A DNA stretch of 64,000 nucleotides from Lepagella muris (GCF_004793975.1 NZ_SRYB01000002.1:62001-126000), one strand, 5' to 3'; shown: positions 34,917 through 44,635, counted from the first letter of the stretch. The notes: generated from the sequence alone by a model not told the origin. Numbers and translations: made by a program.

Positions 34917-35279
34917 GCTAAATAATCCGACAACTTATCAGACTCTTCCCAAAATCAGCCATTCTGACGCCATTTCTATGATTATTTATCGGATATAACT
35001 GCTAAACGTTATAAAGTTAGTCATATTCACAGATTATTATATGCTGTTAGCAACAGATTTTTCACAGCAAAAAATGAGTATGATTACACTCATTTACAGA
35101 TTGTCTTTCAATGTCTTTCCTTTGCAACCCCAAAAGTTACAGCCATTTGCAAAAATCGCATTTAGAGTATGATATTTCAATTTAATATAAATATAATTAC
35201 GATTGTACTTATATCTCGAAATTATACTCTACTTTCGCAGCATCAAACAATCGCTTGTGCGACAAAAACAGATATTGAT
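34917..35279. promoter_or_regulatory. divergent control region with AGTATGAT sites
   Basis: AT-rich and gene-free. GAGTATGATTACACTC (35076-35091) is a partial palindrome, and TTTAGAGTATGATATTT (35162-35178) lies 67 bp upstream of the rightward -7 box TACTTTCG (35230-35237). A 16-nt block of the latter is identical at 59451-59466. The box gives a leader of about 35 nt before the ATG at 35280. Confidence 0.6.
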
Positions 35280-36332
35280 ATGACTGATTATCCGTCAAAA
35301 AAGACAATGGCGCGGCAGATTGCCGCCTTGTTACCAATGTTCTTGCTGGGAATGTTGGTTTCCGCCTGCAACGGCAGTGATTCAGAAGCAAAAAGTTTTT
35401 CTGACGCCAATGCTGCGTTGGAAGATTACGAAGCCTTCCTGCGCTCTGTATCTAAACAGAAGACACTTTCAAACTCAGAGCTTGTATCTTCCGTTTTGGA
35501 ATGGAAAGCTCTCGATGATTCAGTGACAGCTGCCATGTTCCGTGACAGCGTACATACGAACCGTGCAGTTGTTGATTCGACATATTTTTCCCTGCGCGAT
35601 TCCATTACCGATAAACTGACTTCGCTTGTTGACAGCCGTAAGCGGTCGTTTCAGGATTATCTTGACTTCTCGCTGGCCGTCAACAGACCGAGACTTGACT
35701 CGCTCTCAAACCAGTTGATGATGTCAGCACACAGATTCTATGCCTCGATGGATTCCGTCCCTGTTTTCAACATGGACAATGTTTCTACCATTCACAGGTA
35801 TGAAGACATCCTCGATGATGCAACCCGCCGTGGGATTCATACAAAACGAGACCTGTTCTTGTTCCTTCGGAATGAGGACAGAGCCTTCCGCTCTTTTCTC
35901 GTTCATCTGCCGACACTCGGTGGCATCCCTCTCGCCAAAGTCCGCGACAGCTCGTCTGCCCTGATGAAAGAGATGGTCGAGTTGTGCCAAGGAGATAATC
36001 CGGCATTTACCACTTCCGAAGTTGTCATACTGCTTACGATGCGCAATAACCGACGTCTGTTGCAGAATGCCCTGCAATGCGTGAACGACATCAACAACCG
36101 CAAAGTCAAGGGCGGAGATCAGGCGGCAGCCTATCTGTGGATGCTGTTACAGCCATGGATTTCATTTGACGGCTTCGCCCTCTCGCTTATGAGCGAAGCA
36201 CAAATAGGCACACTGAAGATATTGGCAACAGAAACGCCAAAGTGCGTGGTCAAACTTGGGAAACCGCAGTTCCCCATTGATACGGATGAGCTTCCTTCGC
36301 TGCTCATCAAAACCACCATCACAAATCTCTGA
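35280..36332 (+). CDS. lipoprotein, first gene of the mobilization operon
   Basis: ATG 35280 follows the promoter at 35230 (a frame starting at 35169 would precede it). 350 residues. A signal peptide ends in the lipobox LVSAC with C30. The rest is a helical, acidic, Asp/Ser-rich repeat-like structure (DSVTAAMFRDSVHTN, RDSITDKLTSLVDSRK). No family recognised. Likely anchored in the periplasm or at the surface and linked to DNA transfer by its operon. Confidence 0.8.
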   Translation: MTDYPSKKTMARQIAALLPMFLLGMLVSACNGSDSEAKSFSDANAALEDYEAFLRSVSKQKTLSNSELVSSVLEWKALDDSVTAAMFRDSVHTNRAVVDSTYFSLRDSITDKLTSLVDSRKRSFQDYLDFSLAVNRPRLDSLSNQLMMSAHRFYASMDSVPVFNMDNVSTIHRYEDILDDATRRGIHTKRDLFLFLRNEDRAFRSFLVHLPTLGGIPLAKVRDSSSALMKEMVELCQGDNPAFTTSEVVILLTMRNNRRLLQNALQCVNDINNRKVKGGDQAAAYLWMLLQPWISFDGFALSLMSEAQIGTLKILATETPKCVVKLGKPQFPIDTDELPSLLIKTTITNL

Positions 36333-36352
36333 CACGAAAAACGAATACAATT

Positions 36353-36802
36353 ATGCTGAAACACAAAATTGAGAGATTCCTCACATACATCTCCATGCAG
36401 ATGCCGTCACTGATGTCACGCGCGAACTATGCCGGTGCAGAAATCTTCGACGGTATGGCCATCCTTGAGTTCAAGTTACCGAAGCCCTGTAACATAAGCG
36501 ACCTGCTTGACGAGTTCGACGACCAGATGGAACTGATTATCCTTTACCATATCATTCCGTCTGAAGCAACAGTCATGGGACACCAGTGCTGTGCCTATTC
36601 CAATCCGTCATTCGATTATCTGTACAAGGTCAACGGTATCAGTGATGACAATGGCATCTGCGATACCCTGTACGCCTCGCTTTATGATTCGCTTGAGAAT
36701 TTCGGGCTTGACTTGCAGGCCGAGCTTAACGACCAGACGGCGAAAAGCAAGGTCGTCTTTGCCCGCAAGGAGGAAGATCTCCTGCGCGACTTCATGAAAT
36801 AA
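36353..36802 (+). CDS. hypothetical protein (149 aa)
   Basis: 149 residues, soluble, acidic; 20 bp after the lipoprotein gene. No family recognised. Confidence 0.75.
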   Translation: MLKHKIERFLTYISMQMPSLMSRANYAGAEIFDGMAILEFKLPKPCNISDLLDEFDDQMELIILYHIIPSEATVMGHQCCAYSNPSFDYLYKVNGISDDNGICDTLYASLYDSLENFGLDLQAELNDQTAKSKVVFARKEEDLLRDFMK

Positions 36803-36820
36803 ACCAGAGCCACTTATAGG

Positions 36821-37174
36821 ATGAAAGAGACCGCATACAACAGAATTGTCGAGATAATCCGTGCAAGGCGCACCTGGATAACCGTGCTTCATGCCGACAG
36901 GGAACGTAACATGATGGTTCAGGTAGGACGTGAACTTCGGGAAGTACGTTGCCGTGTGCTTACACTTGTCGCCCTGCGTAAACACGGGCTGTATGAGCAA
37001 GGCCATGTGTGGGACATTCCGGAGTACAATCTTGAAAAGGCAGTGCGCTCACTCAAACGCGGTTCTCGTTTCAAGGAGCGGTGGAACAAAGAAACAATAA
37101 GTCCTGATGACATTGAAGAGATTATAAACCGTGCATCCTATGGATTCATCCGGCTCGAACTTTCCGATTTATAA
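36821..37174 (+). CDS. basic hypothetical protein (117 aa)
   Basis: 117 residues, strongly basic (RARRTWITVLHADRERN, RGSRFKERWNKE), consistent with nucleic-acid binding. Possibly a relaxase accessory protein; that is inferred only from charge and position. Confidence 0.7.
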   Translation: MKETAYNRIVEIIRARRTWITVLHADRERNMMVQVGRELREVRCRVLTLVALRKHGLYEQGHVWDIPEYNLEKAVRSLKRGSRFKERWNKETISPDDIEEIINRASYGFIRLELSDL

Positions 37175-37197
37175 CTAACAACTCAAATAACACAACC

Positions 37198-37812
37198 ATG
37201 CTGATAAAGATTCTCTATTCACTGATGTTTCCGACATTCCTTGTCGTACCGTTCCTGTATAAAAACAAACGGCCTGCCATGCTCGTCTTCTACCGTAACA
37301 TGGCGATGAGTTTCGCTTTCAGGAAAGTGTACACCAAAATGTTGCTGCTTTTTCTGCTGGCATTCCATTTCTATCACCTGACGATTTTCCAGAACCATTA
37401 TGACCTCATCCCGTCATCGGTGCTGTGCTTTGCGATGTTCTCCCACAGTCTCTGTGAAAGATTTATCTACTTCCTTCAGGATTGCCGTGTCCTGTGGGTC
37501 GGCATGGTTCTCTCCTTGACGTGCCTCTTCATTCCGCACTTCATGCCTCTTGGCTTCTCCATCGGTGTACTGCTCTGCGGAACAGTATTCTATCCGTCCC
37601 GTCTGCTCAGAGACTTAATGCTCCTGACGGAATGTGCGTACCGCCCGGATTGCTACGAAGACCTGCTGGAGCTTTCCGAATTATATTTCCGTTGGGATGA
37701 ATCAGGAAACTCTATGTTGCAGGAATCCGAGCGAGAACGGAAGCATGTGTTTAACGAAGAGATAGAGGATGCAGAGTTTGAAGAGATCGGACATGAACAG
37801 GACGAAGTGTAA
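37198..37812 (+). CDS. multi-pass membrane protein (204 aa)
   Basis: 204 residues with about five hydrophobic segments in residues 1-150 and an acidic cytoplasmic tail (EEIEDAEFEEIGHEQDE). Function unknown. Part of the 35.3-41.9 kb operon. Confidence 0.75.
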   Translation: MLIKILYSLMFPTFLVVPFLYKNKRPAMLVFYRNMAMSFAFRKVYTKMLLLFLLAFHFYHLTIFQNHYDLIPSSVLCFAMFSHSLCERFIYFLQDCRVLWVGMVLSLTCLFIPHFMPLGFSIGVLLCGTVFYPSRLLRDLMLLTECAYRPDCYEDLLELSELYFRWDESGNSMLQESERERKHVFNEEIEDAEFEEIGHEQDEV

Positions 37813-37828
37813 TCATAAACCAGACAAT

Positions 37829-38695
37829 ATGAAATCAGAAGATACTTTTAGTCTCACGACAAATATGGCCCTGCTCCGCAGCCTTCAGGAAGACAGGCCT
37901 GCTGATGGCGGACGGCTGTCACGTTACAGTGCGTTTGTCTATTTGTTGGAACGTGCGAACAAAGAGCCGAGCACAGCAATATCCTTCGGACAGGAATTTC
38001 ATCTTTCCGTTGGCCAGCTTGTGACTTCATATAGCGAGCTTGCTGTCGTTTGGGGATGGTCACGCGACAACGTGCGCAATTTCTTTCTTGAGATGACCAA
38101 GACTGGGGCCATTTCGGTTGAACGCCGGGGGAAGGCGACGGTCATATCCATTCCCGTATGCATGTCCGGCACTCCGACACTTACACGGCTTCCGTCCCGT
38201 GAAGAACGTGACCGTCTGCGTTTCATCTTCGGCACGATGTCCATCGAGGAACTGGCGGACATGTTCGACTCTGTGATTTCAAAGACCGAACATGATGTCG
38301 AGAAGTTGGATGCGGACGACCCGCACGACATTAAAATCGGACGACGGCTGCACCGGTTGGTCAATCATCTTGTGTTGCATCCTTCCGGTTTCTTTCCAAA
38401 AGACGACCGTGTGGCGGATGCCTTGCGTTGTCTGTTCATTGATGATTGCGATTCCGATTTTGCAAGGTTCTTCACCTTGCTTACTATCGGTGGACTCAAA
38501 CTGATAGATGACCGCTGCGACAACACGGAGTTCCCGCCGTCGTTACCGGACACTACGATGCAACGGCTCGCTGCGGTCCTCGAATATTATTCTCCTTTTA
38601 TAAGGCACGGTGTCCTCACCAATCCGACCGTCTTTGGCTATCAGGGACGGGCTGCGCCCGAAACAGGAACCGATACGACTCCGCATACGGGATAA
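37829..38695 (+). CDS. winged-helix DNA-binding protein
   Basis: ATG 37829 (MKSEDTF) is chosen to avoid a 44-bp overlap with the membrane gene. 288 residues. An HTH lies around VTSYSELAVVWGWSRDNVRNFF with a wing KTGAISVERRGKATVI. The C-terminal part is helical. Its place directly upstream of the relaxase and hairpin array suggests an oriT accessory factor or replication/regulatory protein. Confidence 0.75.
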   Translation: MKSEDTFSLTTNMALLRSLQEDRPADGGRLSRYSAFVYLLERANKEPSTAISFGQEFHLSVGQLVTSYSELAVVWGWSRDNVRNFFLEMTKTGAISVERRGKATVISIPVCMSGTPTLTRLPSREERDRLRFIFGTMSIEELADMFDSVISKTEHDVEKLDADDPHDIKIGRRLHRLVNHLVLHPSGFFPKDDRVADALRCLFIDDCDSDFARFFTLLTIGGLKLIDDRCDNTEFPPSLPDTTMQRLAAVLEYYSPFIRHGVLTNPTVFGYQGRAAPETGTDTTPHTG

Positions 38696-38815
38696 CACGG
38701 CGGCTTGCCGCCTCATTATCGGACGGGCTACGCCCAAAAAGGCCGCTTTGCGGCTGTTGGGAAGCATAATACCCCGGATTTTCAGCAGAAAACCGGGACA
38801 GACCGCCAAAAGCGG
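38648..38815. other. hairpin array, candidate oriT
   Basis: Six GC-rich inverted repeats in 170 bp: CGGGC/GCCCG (38648-38660), GGCGGC/GCCGCC (38699-38712), GGGC/GCCC (38725-38735), GCCGC/GCGGC (38742-38754), CCCGG-TTTTC/GAAAA-CCGGG (38773-38797, 10 bp with one bulge) and CCGC/GCGG (38803-38815). MobV relaxases usually nick just upstream of their own gene, which starts 109 bp further on. Confidence 0.5.
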
Positions 38816-38923
38816 CAGCAAGCTGTGAAGTTATGGAAGAATTTTCTTCGCAAAATTCAAAAAAAATGAAGTCGGATGGCTCCCAAAAAGCCTTCGGAAA
38901 ATCAAAAAAACGACGAAAAAATC

Positions 38924-40399
38924 ATGGCAAATTCACAAAAACAAGTCATGGATCTCAAGGTTGCAAAGGGCTTCACCGAAGCTCAAAGCGATGAGCATAA
39001 ACGTAACTGGGACGATAAAAAATGGGGCCGGGCATCGGGATATGGAGCCTACGACCGCACACGCGACGGCCTGAATTTTGAAATCGTGAAGGGAAAAATC
39101 GTTCCTCTTGATAAGACAAAATCCATCCCTGAACGCATCCGTGAGATACTGTCGGCGCGTGGAATCAAAGACCCTAACGAGGGATTGCCGGAGCCGAAAT
39201 TCCGCACGGTGGTGAACTTTATTTTCGGTGGTTCACGAGCAAGGATGCACGAGTTAGCTTTCGGAACTCAGACTGTAAATCTGAATAAGGATGCCGACAA
39301 TTCCCATATAAAACGCTGTCCGGACATTGAGAAATGGGCACTGGATGTGTATCGTTTTGTCGCCGACAAATGGGGCGAAGAGAACATTGCCGGATTTGTC
39401 GTGCATCTCGATGAGACGAACCCACATTGCCATTGCACCCTGCTTCCGATAAGGGATGGACGCTTCGCTTTCAAGAAAATATTCGGAGGGAAAGACTTGT
39501 ACGACTACAAGGACTATATGCGGTCGCTCCACGATGAATTTGCCAAAGTGAATGAGAAATGGGGATTGGTGCGAGGATCCGACATAACTAAGACCGGGGC
39601 AAGAAATATCCCTCCGTATGAATACAGACGACTGTTGAGCAGGGAATGTGCAGACCTTGAGACGCAAATCGAATCGGACAAATCGTTGCTGCAACAGTTG
39701 AAACTTGAAGTATCTCATGCTGAAAGAAGGGTAAAAGGACTGACCACAATGATAGCCAATCTGGAGAACCGCAAAGCAGAACTGGAGCAGGAAATGGTAC
39801 AGCTCTCTACCGATTTGCAAGCCGGAAAAGGAAATGCTGACGAGTTGCAAAAGAACATTGACAGGCTTAGCAAGGACTATGAGAAAGTGCTGGATTCCCT
39901 TACGGACAAGCGTCAGAAACTGACCGAGGCAAGTCGGAAATTATCTGAATACCGGGAGCTGGAGGAAGAATCCAAAGAGAAAGCCAACGAATACCGGCAA
40001 CAGGCAGAGGACTACAAGAAAGATGTCCGAGAGGCATCCGGTGACCTTGCCCAACAGGTTCGTTTTCGCATTGCGGATGCTTTCGTGAATAATGTCATTG
40101 ACAGCCTTAAAAGCACTTTGCCAACGCTCGGCGATGCAGGTTCAGTATTTAACAACACGCTGCTTGGAGACCTTGCGGAACGTGGAGAGGAGATTCTAAA
40201 ATGCGCCGGACTGTTGTTCGCCGGATATGTTGATGGTGCCACAACTTTTGCCGAGGGACACGGTGGCGGAGGAGGCGGAAGCGACCTGCCCTGGGGACGG
40301 AAAGATGACGAGGACGACCTTCTTTGGGCACGGCGTTGTCTCTTCCGTGCGGCAAAAATGATGCGTCCGTCAGGCGGAAAATCTGTAAAACGTAAATGA
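38924..40399 (+). CDS. MobV-family relaxase (Mob_Pre)
   Basis: Start 38924 (MANSQKQVMDLKVAK) or 38876; the later ATG gives the usual family N-terminus. 491 residues. VVHLDETNPHCHCTLLPI (about 155-172) is the MOBV HxDExxPHxH metal site. The N-terminus carries the family's RNWDD..GYGAYDRTR block. The C-terminal half is a long coiled coil (about 235-380), then a Gly-rich stretch. It nicks oriT and remains bound to the transferred strand. It shows the element is at least mobilizable; coupling protein and secretion ATPases are not in the window. Confidence 0.92.
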   Translation: MANSQKQVMDLKVAKGFTEAQSDEHKRNWDDKKWGRASGYGAYDRTRDGLNFEIVKGKIVPLDKTKSIPERIREILSARGIKDPNEGLPEPKFRTVVNFIFGGSRARMHELAFGTQTVNLNKDADNSHIKRCPDIEKWALDVYRFVADKWGEENIAGFVVHLDETNPHCHCTLLPIRDGRFAFKKIFGGKDLYDYKDYMRSLHDEFAKVNEKWGLVRGSDITKTGARNIPPYEYRRLLSRECADLETQIESDKSLLQQLKLEVSHAERRVKGLTTMIANLENRKAELEQEMVQLSTDLQAGKGNADELQKNIDRLSKDYEKVLDSLTDKRQKLTEASRKLSEYRELEEESKEKANEYRQQAEDYKKDVREASGDLAQQVRFRIADAFVNNVIDSLKSTLPTLGDAGSVFNNTLLGDLAERGEEILKCAGLLFAGYVDGATTFAEGHGGGGGGSDLPWGRKDDEDDLLWARRCLFRAAKMMRPSGGKSVKRK

Positions 40400-40427
40400 T
40401 ATAACACTAATTCAAATAATTCAAACG

Positions 40428-41852
40428 ATGAAGAAAATCTTATTTTCAATGCTTGTGACCTTTGTGGCACTGCTTGACGCGAATGCCCATGCGGTCAGCC
40501 ATGCGGAGATGAAATTGAAGGAAATCGAAGCCGCACAAAAGGAAATTACGCTCCGCAAAAAGCCGAAATATCTCTCCGGTGCAATCATTCCTTCATGGAC
40601 AGACAACTGGTTTATAAGCGTCTCGGGAGGCGCATCATCCTTTATCGGTTCGCCGTTGGGGTGCGATGATCTGTTCGGACGCATCAAACCTGCCTTACAA
40701 ATATCATTAGGCAAATGGCATACACCATCGGTGGGAAACCGTCTCGTATTTCAAGGCTTCGAGTGGAAAAGCGGGGCTTTGACGAACCAACAATACCGTC
40801 ATTATCATGCCGACCTCCTTGTGAACCTGATGCCGTCGATAGCTAAGGGTGATAAGGAATGTCGGTGGGATATTATTCCCTTTGTCGGTGTCGGATTGAT
40901 TGACAACCGTGATGCCGGGCGCAATCCTTTCGCTTTCAATTATGGTGTCCAAGGGCGTTTTCGCATTGCCGATGGACTGCATATCACCGCTGAAATCGGT
41001 GACGCGACCACGTTCAAGGATGCCGACGGTCTTGGTTCTGCACGAGAAATCGGAGACCACCTACTGACGCTTTCGGCTGGTGTCTCATGGACTTTCGGAA
41101 AGAACCGTGGATGGAAAAAGGTCATTGACGCACGGCCTTATGTCATCCTCAATGAGCGACTGAAGGCTGCAGCATACGAACAAGAAAAAGAGAATGAAAG
41201 GCTTGCCAAAGAGAATGAAGCAAAAGCCAGGCTGATTGCCGAACTCCGAAAGATTCTTGAAATCGAGGGACTGCTTGACAAATATGCCGGATGTTTTGAA
41301 CGTGTCGATGACCACGGTAATACCTCGGCAGGAGGCTATACCATGAACGACTACAACGGGCTTAACTCACTTAGAAAACGCCTCCGTGATGGCAAAAACG
41401 GCAGTCCCGAAAAGGATAACCGGTCAGAAAATGCAGTGTCCGGGGAAAGCAACGGAAGCAAGGCAGAAGTCGGCAGTGACGGGAACAATAACAGTTATGC
41501 GGATGATGTCATTAACGGCAATGCCGCACTCGGTGCACCCATATATTTCTTCTTTGAACTCGGCACCGACAATCTTGTAGAGGAATCACAACTGGTGAAC
41601 ATCGACGAGATTGCACGTATCGCTAAGAAATACAACCTTAGAATTGAAATTACAGGTTCGGCCGACAAAGCTACTGGTACGGAAATGATCAATTCAAATC
41701 TCGGTTCTCAAAGAGCCACCTTTATCGCCGGATGCCTGAAAGAACGAGGCATTCTGGAGAACAATATCAAGAAAATCTCAAGGGGCGGTATTGATGATTA
41801 TACACCGGGAAAAGCAAACAGAAACACCATCGTCAGACTTTTCTTGCCATAA
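40428..41852 (+). CDS. OmpA-family outer-membrane protein
   Basis: 474 residues. Signal peptide (MKKILFSMLVTFVALLDANA). Residues about 50-230 look like an outer-membrane beta barrel (alternating aromatic strands ending AGVSWTFGKN). A coiled coil follows at 240-285, then a low-complexity Gly/Asn linker. The C-terminal OmpA-like peptidoglycan-binding domain (about 360-474) includes ITGSADKATGTEMINSNLGSQRA. Element-borne OmpA proteins may stabilise mating or anchor the envelope; last gene of the operon. Confidence 0.88.
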   Translation: MKKILFSMLVTFVALLDANAHAVSHAEMKLKEIEAAQKEITLRKKPKYLSGAIIPSWTDNWFISVSGGASSFIGSPLGCDDLFGRIKPALQISLGKWHTPSVGNRLVFQGFEWKSGALTNQQYRHYHADLLVNLMPSIAKGDKECRWDIIPFVGVGLIDNRDAGRNPFAFNYGVQGRFRIADGLHITAEIGDATTFKDADGLGSAREIGDHLLTLSAGVSWTFGKNRGWKKVIDARPYVILNERLKAAAYEQEKENERLAKENEAKARLIAELRKILEIEGLLDKYAGCFERVDDHGNTSAGGYTMNDYNGLNSLRKRLRDGKNGSPEKDNRSENAVSGESNGSKAEVGSDGNNNSYADDVINGNAALGAPIYFFFELGTDNLVEESQLVNIDEIARIAKKYNLRIEITGSADKATGTEMINSNLGSQRATFIAGCLKERGILENNIKKISRGGIDDYTPGKANRNTIVRLFLP

Positions 41853-41889
41853 TAGACGAGCACTAAGAAGCTAACTTTTTCATTTTTTT

Positions 41890-41935
41890 GCAGGCAGTCC
41901 CGACCGTGAGGTTAGGGCTGTCTTTTGCATAAACA
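41890..41935 (+). terminator. hairpin terminator
   Basis: GCAGTCCC pairs imperfectly with GGGCTGT around CCGTGAGG, followed by CTTTTG, about 40 bp after the OmpA gene. Confidence 0.6.
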
Positions 41936-42421
41936 GACATACAAAAAATGACTATTAAGAGAACGTCGAGGTACAAATATTTGCGCTTAAAACGCCTGAT
42001 TTTACAAAAAAAATGAGTTTAGATACTACTATGTCTTGTGGTCGTTTCAATAAACAAAGGCGGCTTTACACTTGAAAAATCATCAAAATTTCAAAGGTTA
42101 AATCATCCTGTTCCCTGTCGTCAGGAAATAATAGAATCAATCTGAGTTTACGGTCAAAACGATACATGTCCATCGAATTTTGGAAAGAGACATAGGATTT
42201 ATATTGATGTTCGGTTTTAGGAAATTAAAGTAAGGGAAAAAGTATGCGGACAACCTGAAATAACCTAATATATGCCGATTTGAGCATTGCGAAGAGGCTT
42301 GGTTGCTTCTATTGGGTGTAAAGGTAATAGTCTTTTCTATCTGCAAAAGATTTATGTCGTTTCGGACAATTTCGAGGCGTTTTTTATTCAGCTCGCATCC
42401 GAGCACATGAAAAATAAATTG
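41936..42421. other. gene-free AT-rich stretch
   Basis: No supported gene. A possible leftward promoter (TTACCTTTAC on the minus strand near 42320, with TTG 17 bp upstream) could drive a non-coding transcript. A leftward frame at 42137-42601 is rejected because it overlaps the small gene at 42505 and its promoter. Confidence 0.4.
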
Positions 42422-42471
42422 AAAATAATCCGCTAAAAACTTGTGTATGTGCGGATTATTTTGTATCTTTA
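42422..42471 (+). promoter_or_regulatory. promoter with 12-bp inverted-repeat operator
   Basis: TTG (42441-42443), 20 bp, TATCTTTA (42464-42471). AAAATAATCCGC (42422-42433) and GCGGATTATTTT (42451-42462) form a perfect inverted repeat straddling the -33 box, so a dimeric repressor would block polymerase. Confidence 0.65.
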
Positions 42472-42504
42472 ATATGGCAAATACTAACTTGGAAATAACA
42501 GAAT

Positions 42505-42663
42505 ATGGAAATAATACTTCTACTATTGGTCGGATGGTGGCTGTCGGGAGTCCTGGGCTTCCGTGAGCGTAAGAAGCCACGACGCAAACGTAAGCGTTCA
42601 TTCTGGAAACCGGACATGGACGAATATGACTGGGAAGAGTTCAACAAGAGGAATGGACGCTGA
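42505..42663 (+). CDS. 52-aa single-pass membrane peptide
   Basis: ATG 42505 to TGA 42661-42663. The N-terminal 19 residues are hydrophobic (MEIILLLLVGWWLSGVLGF), followed by an extremely basic patch (RERKKPRRKRKR) and an acidic tail. It has its own promoter and operator. The shape recalls small membrane toxins or envelope regulators; function unknown. Confidence 0.65.
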   Translation: MEIILLLLVGWWLSGVLGFRERKKPRRKRKRSFWKPDMDEYDWEEFNKRNGR

Positions 42664-42741
42664 CACTTCCATGACTGCATAAAAAACAACCCGCCTAAGA
42701 CAGGTGTCCCGGCGGATTGCGAAAGGTTTTACCGTGTTTAA

Positions 42742-43971
42742 TCAGCGGCTGCGGTGAGTCCTTTGGAACGGCACTTCCTCGTCCTCACGCATCATGTCGA
42801 AAGGTGTATCCTCTATATGAACGACCTCTGTCGTGTTGCCGTCATTGTCGATGTCATAGACATCGGGGTATTCGGTCGTATGTCCGGGAGTGGCTTGGTA
42901 GCTGTCTATCTGTCCTTGAACAATGTCGATGCGGTGGTTTATCATGGATGTGGCACGACGTACATCTTGCAGGGTTGTCTTGATAAACTCGGGGGATTCT
43001 TTGAGGCTGTCGAGCCATGACTTGAGGTATGCTGCTGATTCATCCTTGACATTCTTCACGATGCCGTAGCGCGAAGCTACAAGGGCACTGCCCAGTTCGG
43101 CCACAAGTTCCTCACGGGCATAATCATCCGAACCGAATGTCGTTGGCTTCAGCCTGTTGAGACGGTTCTCGGAACCGGTCGAATGTGTCATTTCGTGAAA
43201 CGCCGTTCCATAGAACGCCTCCCCGTTGATGAACTGCGATTTCTCTGGCAGAACTATCTCATCCTTTGATATGGAATAGTATGCCTGGTCCTGATGTGTC
43301 GGCTTAATGGGACACAGCCACAGCCCACGTTTGATTATCTCATCCATGGCAGGAAAAGAGAATTTCTCACCATCAAGGGATGCCGGTCTGGTGATCTGGT
43401 TCTGTGCTTCCAACTTGGCATACAGTTCAGGACGGGCCTCTTTCAGATTGGTCTGGTCCACGTTGAACACATTATATACGTTCAGCTTCGGATAGACATT
43501 ATACTGCTTTTTCTCTTCCTCGGAGAGTCTTTTGTAATCCTCGTATTTGATTTTCTCCTTGGTCTCGCGGTTCACTACCGTAAAACTGGTGAGGAATATC
43601 GGGAATGACTTCTCTCCCTTGTTGACTGTGACGGCCGGGAGTTTCTCTCCGTTACCATCCACCAGCGGCTTGCGGCTGCCGTCCTTCCCAACGGAGTAAT
43701 TCATTCCGGTTACACGGTTGAAGGTACAGAACACAGGAAGCTGGTAGTTGTTCTTCTCACACAGGAGCATGAGCATCACGGCGTTCATACCGTTATACTC
43801 CCTCCCGTTCAGGTTCTTGGGCCATTTCAGGCTGCCCTCGGTAAACCAAGGTTTCTGCCAGTCTGACTGGAGATTTTTTATTTTCTCCACCATGAGGTCT
43901 GCGAACCTGTCAAGGGCGCGGTCTTCGGCACTGCGTCCGTCACCGTTGTCGTTGTATTTCCTGTATGCCAT
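42742..43971 (-). CDS. ArdC-like antirestriction protein (DUF1738 + zincin)
   Basis: Start 43971 (MAYRKYNDNG), one base after the upstream stop (TGATATG), gives 409 residues. The N-terminal DUF1738/ArdC ssDNA-binding region includes PWFTEGSLKWPKNLNGREYNGMN (shown in part: GREYNGMNAVML). The metallopeptidase part has FHEMTHSTGSENRLNR (HExxH near 257-262) followed by YAREELVAELGSALV. ArdC proteins coat incoming single strands and protect them from restriction. Last gene of the long leftward operon. Confidence 0.9.
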   Translation of the reverse strand: MAYRKYNDNGDGRSAEDRALDRFADLMVEKIKNLQSDWQKPWFTEGSLKWPKNLNGREYNGMNAVMLMLLCEKNNYQLPVFCTFNRVTGMNYSVGKDGSRKPLVDGNGEKLPAVTVNKGEKSFPIFLTSFTVVNRETKEKIKYEDYKRLSEEEKKQYNVYPKLNVYNVFNVDQTNLKEARPELYAKLEAQNQITRPASLDGEKFSFPAMDEIIKRGLWLCPIKPTHQDQAYYSISKDEIVLPEKSQFINGEAFYGTAFHEMTHSTGSENRLNRLKPTTFGSDDYAREELVAELGSALVASRYGIVKNVKDESAAYLKSWLDSLKESPEFIKTTLQDVRRATSMINHRIDIVQGQIDSYQATPGHTTEYPDVYDIDNDGNTTEVVHIEDTPFDMMREDEEVPFQRTHRSR

Positions 43972-43972
43972 A

Positions 43973-44611
43973 TCAGATCGGTGGGTTTTCGTTGTCCTTT
44001 GTCTGTGGGAATGGCTGGCGTTCCCACGGTTTGACCTCTTCCAGACGGCAGTCAAGGTCAATACGGCCATTGTATGCCGATACTGTCAGCTTACCGGTGG
44101 CATGTATCTTCGCCTTGGCTTCGAGAAACGCTTCTTTGACATAATCGAACTTGATGAAGCGTACCCATGTGAACTGCAGAGCATCCCCGGACTTTTCTGT
44201 GGAATATGCCGAGAACGACACATATTTTCCACCTTTCTTGTCGGTTTTCTCATCAACTCCCTTGCCGACAGTCCCCTTGAACTCCATTGTGCCCTCAATG
44301 GCATCCTTGGACGATTCGGGGCTGAGATTCACCGTGTCTGCATGGAAATTGAAATAGAGGTTGTCGCCGGTCTTTCGGAAGGTCAGTGTTCCAGTCGCCT
44401 CTATACGTGTTCCTGCTGCGAGGGAAGGCAACTCCGATTCGTCCCCGTCCTTACTTACGGATATGGACAGTTCCTTACCCGGCATATTGTTACGCGAACC
44501 TGGTACAGAGAGTTTAACAAGGAAACCGATGAATTTTTTACCGTCTCCAGACACACGGATTGTTGCCGGTTTGCTGATGATGCCGTTGATTGTTGCTTGT
44601 ACTTTAATCAT
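43973..44611 (-). CDS. tandem OB-fold ssDNA-binding-like protein
   Basis: 212 residues. Two similar halves, about 1-105 and 110-195, each with the strand pattern of SSB-like OB folds (KFIGFLVKLSVPG, EATGTLTFRKTGDNLYFNF; YVSFSAYSTEKSGD, HATGKLTVSAYNGRIDLD). Separated from ardC by one base. Probably binds transferred single strands. Confidence 0.75.
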   Translation of the reverse strand: MIKVQATINGIISKPATIRVSGDGKKFIGFLVKLSVPGSRNNMPGKELSISVSKDGDESELPSLAAGTRIEATGTLTFRKTGDNLYFNFHADTVNLSPESSKDAIEGTMEFKGTVGKGVDEKTDKKGGKYVSFSAYSTEKSGDALQFTWVRFIKFDYVKEAFLEAKAKIHATGKLTVSAYNGRIDLDCRLEEVKPWERQPFPQTKDNENPPI

Positions 44612-44635
44612 ACTGTTTTGTTTTAATGTGAGTGA

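Noticed and set aside
42137..42601. Leftward 154-codon frame
   Set aside because: It overlaps the promoter, operator and 52-aa gene on the other strand and has no recognisable features.
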